Origin: JAFDVL01 sp964631865
GTDB taxonomy: Bacteria > Acidobacteriota > Blastocatellia > RBC074
Assembly: GCA_964631865.1 (NCBI GenBank)
Contig: CAZWAK010000005.1
Location: 1 to 64,000 of the forward strand
Direction of reading: 5' to 3'
Length of the DNA stretch: 64,000 bases
The translations under genes were made by a program, and so were the position numbers. This document shows positions 33,259 through 42,083 of the stretch, in pieces (within the stretch, counting starts at the first letter, position 1; the number at the start of each line of letters is the position of its first letter). The notes under the pieces were generated by a model, which saw nothing but the letters and a program-made list of their open reading frames with translations, made no database searches and had not been told where the DNA came from.

Positions 33259-33621
33259 ATTGATTCTCCTCGATTACTTTCTGAACGCAAGCGGTTGATG
33301 AGCGATTGGCAGGACGGTCAGAACCTGCTGCGTTGTGATGAAGAAAAGCGATTCTACCATATCCGCCCTGCCAGGGATCAAGAAACTCTTGGGGCTTCTT
33401 GCAAGTCGCCCGCTCTGATGAAAGGCAAAGAGCTTCGGGTTGTTCGCAAAAATGCAGTCCTCGAAAAAGCAATGTCATCACTCAATCATAGGTTTGTGGC
33501 AAAGTCGCAGTAAATGTAGGGTCGGCAGGCACCGCCAAAGCGAGATTATTTGCTGAACCAAAGAGCTATGATGAGAGGATTGTGTCGGGATAAAGTGGCA
33601 AGGGGCCGTTCAAAAATGAGC
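33259..33621. other. Intergenic region without a recognised element
   Basis: Upstream region of the HtrA gene. An open frame (33232-33513, plus strand) overlaps the HtrA start and has no ribosome site or recognisable product. No repeat or RNA element is evident. Confidence 0.4.
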
Positions 33622-33650
33622 TTGACGTTGTTGGGTTGCTTCACTAGAAT
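33622..33650 (+). promoter_or_regulatory. Promoter of the large secreted protein gene
   Basis: TTGACG (33622-33627), 17-bp spacer, TAGAAT (33645-33650). Start of transcription near 33657 would give a leader of about 320 nt. Confidence 0.7.
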
Positions 33651-33656
33651 GCGTCC

Positions 33657-33976
33657 GGGTAACGATAAGAAGAAACTTTAACCCCTCACAGGTTCCTCAC
33701 CGGCACGAACTACTGCTGGTCCCGTTTATCGTTCCTCACTATCATAAGAACTTGGTGCGAGCCAGTCCTTCACCCCGTGCCCTTAGGCTCCGCATCTTCC
33801 GCAAATAAATCCACGTTTCTTTCGCTCCTGGGGGCGAAAGTCGGCTGATTGCGCATCGGGGAATCAGCCCGAAGAGAAATTTTCTGGAATCATAAACTGT
33901 GCGCATCATTGGCAATATTACATGTCTAGCCTGCGGGTAACACAGCCCGCTGCATCAGGAAATAAGGAGTTTTATT
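33657..33976 (+). promoter_or_regulatory. Long structured 5' leader of the NHL-repeat protein gene
   Basis: It contains AACGATAA (33661-33668), complementary to TTATCGTT near 33725, enclosing an ACCCCTCACAGGTTCC segment (33681-33696) almost identical to one at 27901. It also holds a TTTCGC/GCGAAA hairpin around 33820, GGCTGATT/AATCAGCC around 33845-33870 and GCGGG/CCCGC around 33936-33955. AAGGAG ends the leader. No known riboswitch class was recognised. Confidence 0.45.
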
Positions 33977-36900
33977 ATGTCTAGTCGCGGACTTTTGGTT
34001 TGGTTAGGGCGCTCTTCACTGCGCTCCACAACCGTTATCGCATTGGTCTCAACCCTCTTGGTAGTGGTGGGGGCTGTGGGGCTACGTCGAGTCGTCGCCA
34101 CGCGCGCCGCCAATGCCACAAGCTCTTCGCTGGCCGCTTCCGCCAGCCGCACTCTCAGCGCCTCTGCGCTGACGGCTGACACCGCGAGTAGACAAAAAGT
34201 GGTGGGCGTTTTTGAAGGCACTTTTGACGCGAAAACACAAAAGGTGACGATGTTGAATGCCGCCAGCGAGAACTTCAAAGTGACCTTTAAAGCTTTCGGT
34301 CGCGCCGACGCGAACACCCCTTTACCCGATAGCTCGTACACCCGCACCTTTGTCCGTTCCTGCGCCAATCCGAGCGGCACTGTGCCGTGCCAATCTACCG
34401 CGCCCGCAAACTCGGTTTCCGGCGAATTGCGGATCACGAATACTGGCAGCCTCAAGTTTTACAATACCCGCCTGATCTTTACCGATTTCCTGGATACGCG
34501 CGGCGGCATCCCGATTACCGCGAACGCTTTCTTCAATGACGGACAAGTGGCTCTCAATGGTAAGCTTGGCGTCTCCCGCGATTATGGCGACGTTGATCCG
34601 AGTGGTTCGCAAACCCGCGTCTGGACATTCTCTTTTCCGGGCGGCTCGCTGCAAAGCTTCTATTTCCGCTACACGATTGTGGCCGACATCGGGGTTGCCA
34701 CGGAAAGCGTCGAACCCGCCGCGATTCAAAACAATGTGGATCGCTCCATCACCATCAATGGACAAGGCTTCAATAGCCCAACTGTGACGCTGCTGAATGC
34801 GAGCGGCGCGACCGTTGCTACGCTGGCTTTGACCGCTACGTCCGCAACGCAATTGACCGCGACCGTGCCCGCGAACACCGCCGCGGGCATTTACAGTGTG
34901 CGCGTCACGAATGCAGGCGGGACAGCGGGCGGCGCTGGCTCCAGCACATTGATTGGCCGTCTGACCGTGACAGGCGTGCCGACCCAGACGCTCTCGGGCA
35001 CGGTCACGACTTGGACCAGTACGGGACCCTTTCAGGTTGATGGCGCAGTCACCATCTCCGGCACGATTTTGCCCGGTACAGTGCTCTACATGGCAACCGG
35101 CGCGACCTTGACCGTCGGCCCCAACCTGGACGCAAATGGCGGCATTCCTGGTGTGACGGCAACGTCCCCGGCACAAATCGTATTCACACGCGCGCCAGGC
35201 GCGACATCCTGGGGCGGAATTACTGCGACCTCGGCTGGGACGCTCGAAGTCGCCTTCAGAAATTGCGTGGTGGAATACGGTGGCGGCAGCGGCGGCGCAC
35301 AAATCAATATCAGCGGTTCGGGGCGCACCTTGCGCTTCACGGACAGTATCTCGCGGCGCAGCGGTGGCGATGGCTTGCGCGCGGCTGGCAGTGGCGATTA
35401 CTTCACCGGCTTCACCCGCTCTCGCATTGAAAACAACGGCGGCATCGGTATTTTGTTGAGCGCGAATGCGGCACTCGGCGTAGGCACGACCGGCGCTGGT
35501 ATGGGCGAACTGGGTGGCGGCAATGCCAACACGAATGTCCCCGATCAAAGCTATTTTTATTCCCTGGCCAACGTCATCCGCAACAACGGAACGAATGCCG
35601 TGCAAATTGATGCGGCGGCGAATGATTTCACCCGTTCCGGTGTGTTAGTGGGACAAGGCGACATCCCGATTCAAATTCGCGGAGCCAATGGCAATCCCTC
35701 GCTCGTGGGGAATTCCAGCGGTTCGCCGGGTGCAGAAGTTTCCATCAACCCGAACGCGATCATTCAACTCGATGCGGGCATGGATTTTATGGCCGGGAAT
35801 GGCACGTTGTTCGGCAACATCGCGGCCAACGGCTATGCCGGCTACAGTCACTCGCCCAGCGGCGACACCAGCATTTCTCAACGCATCGTTTTTGACAAAA
35901 TTCCGGGCGGTGGCAATTTTGGCGCGCTCTTTTTCTCCTCGACGTCAGCCGGGAGTTCGATTCTCAATTTCGCTTCGGTGCGCAATGGCGGCAGCAGCCC
36001 GTCCGGCAATGCGCAAGTGATTATTGATAGCATCACTTACACCTTCAGCTTTACCAATTCGGAAAGCAATAACAGTTCTACTTACGGCCTGCAATTTCGC
36101 AGCAGCACCTCGGTCAATCGAGGCGGGACGAGCTACACGGGCAATTCCACTGGCGGCGAGAACGTCATCTCGACTGACCCCACCATCACTACGATTGCGG
36201 GCGGTTTATTTGGCGATGGCAACCAGGCGAATCAAGCGCCGCTGATTCAGACTATTGGCATGGCCATAGACCCAGGACGCGGCGTGTATTTCATCGAGAC
36301 AACGCCGTCGGCGAGCGGTTGGTTCATTCGCTTCGCCAATACGACCAACGCACCGCTCAAAATAGCCGGTGTGACGGTTCCCGCCAATTCGATCAAGAAT
36401 TTGACTTCGGGACGCCCCACTGAAGCTGGTATCATTGTGCCCAACGACACCCCAATGGACGGGATTGATCTCTTGGACAAGATCACAGGGGTGGCGCTGA
36501 GTGCAGATCGTAATGTCTTGTTTTTCACCAACGTGGGATTTGGCTTCCGAATGGTGAACTGGATCAATGTTTCTCCGGGGGCCGATACGGGGACGAATCC
36601 GATTAAGTTGGTTGAGAGCGCCCCCACATCGGTACGAGTCGGGCACGTTGGGACGCTGTACGATGATCCTTCGACGGGCGGTAGTTTGAGCGATGAACTG
36701 CGTGGTATCGCCGTCAATCCCGCCACAAAAGTTGTCTACGTCGCAGACAAAAACAGATCCAGAGTAATGCAGATTTCTCCGGCGGGCGCGATCTCTACCT
36801 TTGCCGGTGGCCCTGACCGACCCCGCCCGTTTGGTTGGCGCGCGTTCCCCTTCCCCGCCACAGGGGCAAGTCCTGCTGCTACCGACGTGGCGCTGGCCTT

Positions 36901-38563
36901 GCCGGAAGCCATTACAGTCAATAGTGACGGCACTATCGTCTATATCAGCGACAGCGACTTCCATCGGGTTGTGCGCGTGCAGGGCGGCAATATGAGCCTG
37001 GTGACGCAATTGGGTTCGTTTGACGGCGGCGGGAACCTGCTGACTCTCCCGATGCCGACCGGCCTGTCGTTGTTCGGTGGCAACCTTTACATTGCTACGG
37101 GCGGAGATCAAACCATCGTGCGGATAGATAATCCCGGCACGGTGGCGGCACAAACCACTCCTTCGGGAGCCGGCACCATCAATACCCCGCCCGTGAATCT
37201 GGTGGCGGGGACGACGGGCACGGCTTGTACCTACAGTTCCAATGTCTGCGGTGATGGCGGCGTGCTTAGCAGCATGGGCTTTGACCTCCGCACGATTGCC
37301 ACGAGCCTGGGCAGCGACAGCACAGGTCTGTTTGCCCTGGATCAGGTGGCCAATGGCCGAGGCCGTATTCGCTTCCTGAACCTGAGCGGCAGTGGTGTCA
37401 CTTTGGCGAATGTGAGTGTGGCGGCAGGTCAAGGAAACACGGTGATTGGCTCTGGTTTGGCTTCGCCTTATAACGGTGGGCTGGCCACAAGCGCGATTCT
37501 CACCACGCCCGTCGGCGTTGCGCTGGATATCAACAGCAATCTCTTTATCGCCGAAAACAACCTGGAGGGCAGCGCCTTGCGCTTTGTCAATCGTGGCTCG
37601 ACCTCGATGACGCTGCTGGGACAAACCGTTGCTCCCGGAGCGATCATTCGCATCAACAAGGATGCACAAACCTCCCTGACTGAAGACAGTACGAATCCGA
37701 ATGAAGCGTACTTCTACGCTTTGCAGGGACTCAAATGGACCTCGGAAGGGCTTTACGTGGTGGATTCGCTTGGGAAAAACGTGCCGACCACGCGCGGACT
37801 GAAAACGAGCCGGTTGCGCTTCATCAACCTGAGCGGTTCCGCCGTCACATTCTACGGTTCGCTCACGGTTAATCCGGGGGAAATCAAGACGATTGCGGGC
37901 GGCAGCACCGATCCTTCCGACATTGGTGATGGTTTAATCGCCACCAGTGCGAAATTGCTCGGTACGACCGATGTCGAGGTGGATCCCACGACCAAAGACA
38001 TCTATCTGTCCGAAGCCTTCGCCGGCAGCAGCGGCAACACTGCCAACCGCCGCGTGCGGAAGATTCTCCGCGCCACCGGCATTATTTCGAGTCTGGCTTT
38101 GCCGACCAATCAGGATTACACCGGCTTGGCGTTTGATAACACCGGCAGACTGTTGATCACTGCGGTCGGTGCTTCCAGCAGCCAGATTTTGCGCGAGACG
38201 GCGGTGGGCGGCGGTGCTTTCGCATCTGTGCCCAGTAGCATCACCATTAATCGGCCACGTGACGTTGCGGCGGATTCTTCCGGCAATATCTACGTGATGA
38301 ATAGTGGTAGTCAGCAGATTCTCAAGCTCCCCGTGGCGGGCGGTACGGCGACCAATTTTGCCGGGACGGCCAATACCGCTGGGTTTGCTGGCGATGGAGG
38401 CATTCCAACGAGTGCCCGCATCTCGATAGACCCCAGCGGGATGCGGGTTGATACGCAATCCACTAACGAAAATATGACGCAGACGGTCGGGATTGTCGTG
38501 GGTTCTACCGGCGAAGTGATTTTTGCCGACGCCATGAACAATCGGGTTCGCCGCGTAAAATAA
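33977..38563 (+). CDS. Giant secreted protein with IPT/TIG and NHL-type repeats
   Basis: A 1528-residue exported protein with a long N-terminal signal anchor (VIALVSTLLVVVGAVGL). Residues ~50-240 form a beta domain of unknown type. An IPT/TIG Ig-like domain follows (~243-335: VEPAAIQNNVDRSITINGQGFNSPTVTLLNASG). Next come parallel-beta-helix-like Gly/Asn-rich stretches (~350-700) and long propeller-type NHL repeats to the end (AINVSDGTIVYISDSDFHRVVRV-like, DVAADSSGNIYVMNSGSQQILKL). It is probably a cell-surface or extracellular protein. It precedes a TolB-like propeller, a PqqD-like protein and a kinase-like ATPase on the same strand. Confidence 0.8.
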   Translation: MSSRGLLVWLGRSSLRSTTVIALVSTLLVVVGAVGLRRVVATRAANATSSSLAASASRTLSASALTADTASRQKVVGVFEGTFDAKTQKVTMLNAASENFKVTFKAFGRADANTPLPDSSYTRTFVRSCANPSGTVPCQSTAPANSVSGELRITNTGSLKFYNTRLIFTDFLDTRGGIPITANAFFNDGQVALNGKLGVSRDYGDVDPSGSQTRVWTFSFPGGSLQSFYFRYTIVADIGVATESVEPAAIQNNVDRSITINGQGFNSPTVTLLNASGATVATLALTATSATQLTATVPANTAAGIYSVRVTNAGGTAGGAGSSTLIGRLTVTGVPTQTLSGTVTTWTSTGPFQVDGAVTISGTILPGTVLYMATGATLTVGPNLDANGGIPGVTATSPAQIVFTRAPGATSWGGITATSAGTLEVAFRNCVVEYGGGSGGAQINISGSGRTLRFTDSISRRSGGDGLRAAGSGDYFTGFTRSRIENNGGIGILLSANAALGVGTTGAGMGELGGGNANTNVPDQSYFYSLANVIRNNGTNAVQIDAAANDFTRSGVLVGQGDIPIQIRGANGNPSLVGNSSGSPGAEVSINPNAIIQLDAGMDFMAGNGTLFGNIAANGYAGYSHSPSGDTSISQRIVFDKIPGGGNFGALFFSSTSAGSSILNFASVRNGGSSPSGNAQVIIDSITYTFSFTNSESNNSSTYGLQFRSSTSVNRGGTSYTGNSTGGENVISTDPTITTIAGGLFGDGNQANQAPLIQTIGMAIDPGRGVYFIETTPSASGWFIRFANTTNAPLKIAGVTVPANSIKNLTSGRPTEAGIIVPNDTPMDGIDLLDKITGVALSADRNVLFFTNVGFGFRMVNWINVSPGADTGTNPIKLVESAPTSVRVGHVGTLYDDPSTGGSLSDELRGIAVNPATKVVYVADKNRSRVMQISPAGAISTFAGGPDRPRPFGWRAFPFPATGASPAATDVALALPEAITVNSDGTIVYISDSDFHRVVRVQGGNMSLVTQLGSFDGGGNLLTLPMPTGLSLFGGNLYIATGGDQTIVRIDNPGTVAAQTTPSGAGTINTPPVNLVAGTTGTACTYSSNVCGDGGVLSSMGFDLRTIATSLGSDSTGLFALDQVANGRGRIRFLNLSGSGVTLANVSVAAGQGNTVIGSGLASPYNGGLATSAILTTPVGVALDINSNLFIAENNLEGSALRFVNRGSTSMTLLGQTVAPGAIIRINKDAQTSLTEDSTNPNEAYFYALQGLKWTSEGLYVVDSLGKNVPTTRGLKTSRLRFINLSGSAVTFYGSLTVNPGEIKTIAGGSTDPSDIGDGLIATSAKLLGTTDVEVDPTTKDIYLSEAFAGSSGNTANRRVRKILRATGIISSLALPTNQDYTGLAFDNTGRLLITAVGASSSQILRETAVGGGAFASVPSSITINRPRDVAADSSGNIYVMNSGSQQILKLPVAGGTATNFAGTANTAGFAGDGGIPTSARISIDPSGMRVDTQSTNENMTQTVGIVVGSTGEVIFADAMNNRVRRVK

Positions 38564-38577
38564 TCAGCAGCCGAGAC

Positions 38578-38599
38578 GCGGGGCTGGCGACAGCCCCGC
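38578..38599. repeat. 9-bp GC-rich hairpin with GCGA tetraloop
   Basis: GCGGGGCTG-GCGA-CAGCCCCGC, a perfect stem closed by a GNRA tetraloop, 15 bp after the giant gene's stop and 30 bp before the next ATG. It may reduce read-through or protect the upstream mRNA 3' end. Confidence 0.65.
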
Positions 38600-38629
38600 C
38601 CTTATACTCATAAACAGGAGACAGGTTTT

Positions 38630-39619
38630 ATGACATACCTCAAGCGCAAATCTACCAGCCCCCTCAAATCCTTGTTGGTGGCCGTCACGCTCAGTCTGTT
38701 GTGCAACGTGTTTGCGTTCGCACAGGATCGCGCCAGCAACCCTTCCGATTACGTGATGTTCGTTTCCAATCGGACGGGCAGCACGGAACTGTTTCTGTTG
38801 GAACTGCGATCCGCGCAGGTCAGTCAATTGACCGACTCTGGGCGCGGAAAGATCACGCCCGCGACGGCCACGAGTGCCCGCGTTGCCGCCTTCGCCTCGC
38901 GCGAAGGCAGTTCGTACGAACTCTTCACGGCGCAACTCAGCTCGACCTGGCGCACTCGTCGTCCCGTTCTGGCGGCGATCAATCGGCTCACCGTCAACAC
39001 GCTCGAAGAAACGAATCCCACGCTGACCGCCGATGGCTTGCGGATGGCGTTTTCCGCGAACGGCAAGATCGAAGTGATGAACTTTGACGGGCAGGAACGG
39101 CGCGAGTTGGTGGCGGCGGATAACTATTCCAATGTCGCTCCGGCCATCTCTCCCGACGGCAAATTTGTGGCCTTCATGTCCAATCGCACGGGCGCAAACG
39201 AGCTTTGGCTGGTGAACACGGAAACTAAACAACTGCGCCAATTGACGAAAGACAGCGGGGCGATTGGCGGCATCAACTGGTCGGCGGACTCGCAGAGAAT
39301 AGTCTTTACAACCACTGCGACTATCAGTAAACTCACGGGCATTGCGCTCGCTGACGTAGCCACTGGAGCCTTTCAGGTGCTGACTGAAGCAGGGGACGGT
39401 GAAGCGGCAATTTCACCCGACAGCTCGCGCATCGTTTTCACGTCGAATCGCAGCGGCGACCCGGAGCTTTACTTGCTCACTGTGGCGACCAATGCGGTGC
39501 AACGATTGACCAATAATCCTGGCCCCGACGGTTCTGCTGTTTTCATCTCGGCCCCGGCTGATTCACTTCGCCGGACTCCGCCGAGCCGCCAGGTTAGCCT
39601 GCGCGGACAAAATCAATAA
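38630..39619 (+). CDS. TolB/PD40-type beta-propeller secreted protein
   Basis: A 329-residue protein with a signal peptide (VAVTLSLLCNVFAFAQ) and AGGAGA before the ATG. It consists of repeated ~40-residue units with the PD40/TolB signature: AISPDGKFVAFMSNRTGANELWLVN, AISPDSSRIVFTSNRSGDPELYLL. The six-bladed fold is like the C-terminal domain of TolB, which binds envelope proteins. There is no TolB N-terminal domain. It lies between the giant NHL protein and the PqqD-like gene. Confidence 0.82.
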   Translation: MTYLKRKSTSPLKSLLVAVTLSLLCNVFAFAQDRASNPSDYVMFVSNRTGSTELFLLELRSAQVSQLTDSGRGKITPATATSARVAAFASREGSSYELFTAQLSSTWRTRRPVLAAINRLTVNTLEETNPTLTADGLRMAFSANGKIEVMNFDGQERRELVAADNYSNVAPAISPDGKFVAFMSNRTGANELWLVNTETKQLRQLTKDSGAIGGINWSADSQRIVFTTTATISKLTGIALADVATGAFQVLTEAGDGEAAISPDSSRIVFTSNRSGDPELYLLTVATNAVQRLTNNPGPDGSAVFISAPADSLRRTPPSRQVSLRGQNQ

Positions 39620-39638
39620 CAAGGAATCAGGACTTCAA

Positions 39639-40085
39639 ATGACAACCGGCATGCGACAATTTGTGACGAAGGAACAGGCTTCCTTCACCGAACTGATTGA
39701 CCATCAGGAATCCATCCTGCTGGATTTGGACACTCTGCATTATTACTCCTTGAATGCGGCGGCCACATTATTGTGGAAGCATCTGCGCGCGGGCAGCGCC
39801 AACACGGAAGCGGCGTTGACGGAAAAACTTTCTACGGCTTTTGCCCTCAACACAGCCACTGCCGCCCGCGATACCCGACAATTTGTCGAGGAATTGCAAC
39901 GGGAGCAATTGCTGTCGGAGACACAAGGCGCGGTCATCGGCAGAACGGGGTTTGTTTTCCCCACTGCGAACGATTTACCTGCCTATGAACCTCCGGGCGT
40001 AAAGAGTTCTCATTCGGTGATGGAACTCAACTTGGCGGGCGGTGCTTCCACAGGCGCATCGGGCGCTTTAGGCGGAGGCAGCTAG
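39639..40085 (+). CDS. PqqD-like (RRE-type) protein with Gly-rich tail
   Basis: A 148-residue protein. Residues ~8-95 show the PqqD pattern: ILLDLDTLHYYSLNAAATLLWKHL, then a helical part ending FVEELQREQLL. PqqD domains bind the leader of ribosomally made peptides and present it to modifying enzymes. Uniquely, a ~45-residue tail follows (PAYEPPGVKSSHSVMELNLAG then Gly/Ala/Ser), which could be a substrate-like segment fused to the recognition domain. The next gene is an HPr-kinase-like ATPase, a partner often found with PqqD proteins. Confidence 0.8.
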   Translation: MTTGMRQFVTKEQASFTELIDHQESILLDLDTLHYYSLNAAATLLWKHLRAGSANTEAALTEKLSTAFALNTATAARDTRQFVEELQREQLLSETQGAVIGRTGFVFPTANDLPAYEPPGVKSSHSVMELNLAGGASTGASGALGGGS

Positions 40086-40118
40086 TCCGCGACCAAGACA
40101 TTCGGTTCGCACTTTCAG

Positions 40119-40150
40119 GCATCGTCAACGACGCAAGTGGTTGACGATGC
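40119..40150 (+). promoter_or_regulatory. Hairpin over the likely GTG start of the kinase-like gene
   Basis: GCATCGTCAAC (40119-40129) and GTTGACGATGC (40140-40150) form a perfect 11-bp stem. The 10-nt loop contains most of the GTG start (40137-40139). It may control translation of the following gene. Confidence 0.5.
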
Positions 40151-41177
40151 CTTCACTTCTATTGACGTGCCATCCTGGAGTTTTGCAATTTGCGGCGTGA
40201 CGGTTTCTTGCTTCACGTCCAGCGATTACCTGCTGCAGCTTTGCCAAAGTTATTTTCGCTTCTACCCAACCGCTTCGCCTGCTTCACGACTTGAATCCAC
40301 CGTCCAGGTACATTTGAAGCTGGTCACGTCTCCCGGTGATCTGAAACGGCTGCTTCCAGCGGACGCCGAATTCATCGGGCAACAGGAAATCACGACCATT
40401 TGGAAAACTTCTCGGCGCGGTCGTGAACGATACTATTTCCACTTCAATTTTGGGAAAGCGCTGTTCCGCGTGGAGCCGTCGCGCGGGCGCATCGTCGGCG
40501 TGATTTCCGCCGAGGCTTTGCAAGCGCCGCATTTGATGGTCAACACCTACGTGTTTATGACGTTGATGATGGCGTTGCGTTGGTGCGGAATTTACCACCT
40601 GCACACGGCTGCCGTCGTTTCGCCCGAACAGCGATTGGCCTTGATCTGTGGCACGCAGCGCGCGGGGAAAACCACGCTCACCGTCGCGCTCGGTCTGGCG
40701 GGTTGGCAGCCGATTTCTGATGACGGCGTTGTCTTGCGAACTCTGAGCGCAGGGGGAACCGCGTTGGAAGCCTTCAAGCGCGATTTCCACGTTGCGGCAG
40801 CATTATTGCAAAAGTGGGAGGCGCTGCGTTCCAGCGAAGTGCGCTACTTTTATCACGACCGCGCCTGCCTGGACGGCTTGACGTTTTTCCAAAGCCAGCA
40901 ACTTGCCGACAGCAGGTTTACGCAAGTGGATCACGTTCTTTTCCCTGAAATTACGGGTGAAAAAGAGAGTTCTCTGGAGCCGTTATCGGCGGGCGAGGCG
41001 CTTCATCGTCTGATCGCGCAATCCATGTTTTTTCCGCTGGAACGCAAACACACGCAAGCCCAAATGGCTTTGCTTAGCACTATGGTCAAGCAGGCTTCGT
41101 GCTATCGCGTACGCGCTGGCACGGACATCTGGGAAAATCCCAAGATCGCCGCTTCTTTGTTGCGCCAAATACAATAG
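40137..41177 (+). CDS. HPr-kinase-like ATPase/kinase associated with PqqD
   Basis: A 346-residue protein. The C-terminal half has the HPr-kinase-related core: YHLHTAAVV (153-161), the P-loop GTQRAGKTT (172-180), and PISDDGVVLR, resembling the SDD motif of HprK. The N-terminal half is unique. In several peptide natural-product loci such kinases occur beside PqqD proteins and phosphorylate or activate the precursor. The GTG start has no ribosome site; a start at GTG 40167 is also possible. Confidence 0.75.
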   Translation: MVDDAFTSIDVPSWSFAICGVTVSCFTSSDYLLQLCQSYFRFYPTASPASRLESTVQVHLKLVTSPGDLKRLLPADAEFIGQQEITTIWKTSRRGRERYYFHFNFGKALFRVEPSRGRIVGVISAEALQAPHLMVNTYVFMTLMMALRWCGIYHLHTAAVVSPEQRLALICGTQRAGKTTLTVALGLAGWQPISDDGVVLRTLSAGGTALEAFKRDFHVAAALLQKWEALRSSEVRYFYHDRACLDGLTFFQSQQLADSRFTQVDHVLFPEITGEKESSLEPLSAGEALHRLIAQSMFFPLERKHTQAQMALLSTMVKQASCYRVRAGTDIWENPKIAASLLRQIQ

Positions 41178-41205
41178 GGCGAAGCCGTAATGAACTTCGC
41201 CCTAT
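41174..41205. terminator. 11-bp hairpin between convergent genes
   Basis: ATAGGGCGAAG (41174-41184) and its exact complement (41195-41205) around CCGTAATGAA. The left arm overlaps the kinase-like gene's stop. No U-run on the plus strand. Confidence 0.6.
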
Positions 41206-41232
41206 CCGGCAAACGAATTTGCGGAGCAATGC

Positions 41233-41745
41233 TTATCTCTTCACTGCTTTTTTCATATCCGGCAAAATTACGGTGTCAATCACGTGAATGATGCCGTTGC
41301 TGGTCATAATGTCCGTCTTCACGACGTTTGCATTATTGACCATCACTTTCCCACCCGCCACTTTGACTTTGACCGTCGAGCCTTCGACGGTTCCCACCGC
41401 TTTGCCGTTGAGTTTGACGACTTCTGACGCCGGCACTTTGCCCTTCACGACGTGATAGGTCAGCACTTTGACCAACGCTTCCTTGTCCTTCAGCAAGGCT
41501 TCCAATTGCGCTTTCGGCACTTTCGCAAAAGCTTCATCGGTCGGCGCGAACACCGTGAACGGCCCGGCGCTCTTCAACGTGTCAATCAAACCGGCTTCGG
41601 TCAACGCTTTCGCTAAGGTCTTGAAGCTGCCGGCGGCAACGGCAGTATCAACGATGTCTTTGTCTTGTGCTTTGGCAGGGGCGGCGAAGCCCATCATCAT
41701 AATCGCTGCGGCGCAGGCCAGCGCCGCGAATTTCAATTTGAACAT
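41233..41745 (-). CDS. Secreted fasciclin (FAS1) domain protein
   Basis: A 170-residue exported protein: signal peptide (FAALACAAAIMMMGFAAPAKAQ), then one complete FAS1 domain (DIVDTAVAAGSFKTLAKALTEAGLIDTL; the H1 motif GPFTVFAPTDEAFAKVP; YHVVKGKVPASEVVKL; NANVVKTDIMTSNGIIHVIDTVILP). FAS1 domains mediate adhesion or matrix binding. The ATG has GAGGAGA upstream. Single gene, convergent with the kinase-like gene. Confidence 0.93.
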   Translation of the reverse strand: MFKLKFAALACAAAIMMMGFAAPAKAQDKDIVDTAVAAGSFKTLAKALTEAGLIDTLKSAGPFTVFAPTDEAFAKVPKAQLEALLKDKEALVKVLTYHVVKGKVPASEVVKLNGKAVGTVEGSTVKVKVAGGKVMVNNANVVKTDIMTSNGIIHVIDTVILPDMKKAVKR

Positions 41746-42083
41746 GTATCTTTTCTCCTCAAAAGTTGTGTGAATAATTCGGAAACGATTCGTTTCTGAG
41801 ACGCAACCCGTGTGCTTACTCTGGTCTCCGAATGACGGATTGCGCCTCAGAAAAACGATCCCATGAACGAGCCTGAGCCTAGAGACCGTTTGTGTTTTAT
41901 TCTTGTCGTAAACTTGGAGCGTTTGTGCGATGCGCCTTTGCGACAAAACCTTGACAGCCACGCAACAATTAAAAAGTAGATAAGCTTGCGGCAAAGGTGG
42001 TCAGTCGGAAGTGATCGCGTTAGTATACACAACGAATCGCAAACGAGCTTGGACGGCTCTTAACCAAAGAAAAGGAACTACTC
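41746..42083. other. Divergent intergenic region with two inverted repeats
   Basis: Upstream of both the fasciclin gene (minus) and the YhhQ-type gene (plus). GAAACG-ATT-CGTTTC lies at 41782-41796. TTTCTGAG-N-CGCAA (41793-41806) pairs with its complement at 41840-41853 with one mismatch. These may be operator sites for the fasciclin gene. No other gene is seen; the rest is AT-richer spacer. Confidence 0.45.

Noticed and set aside
33232..33513. A 93-codon plus-strand frame at the HtrA promoter
   Set aside because: It overlaps the HtrA start, has no ribosome site and no recognisable product.
42000..42083. preQ1 riboswitch before the YhhQ-type transporter
   Set aside because: The short stem and C-rich/A-rich tail required for preQ1 elements could not be found.
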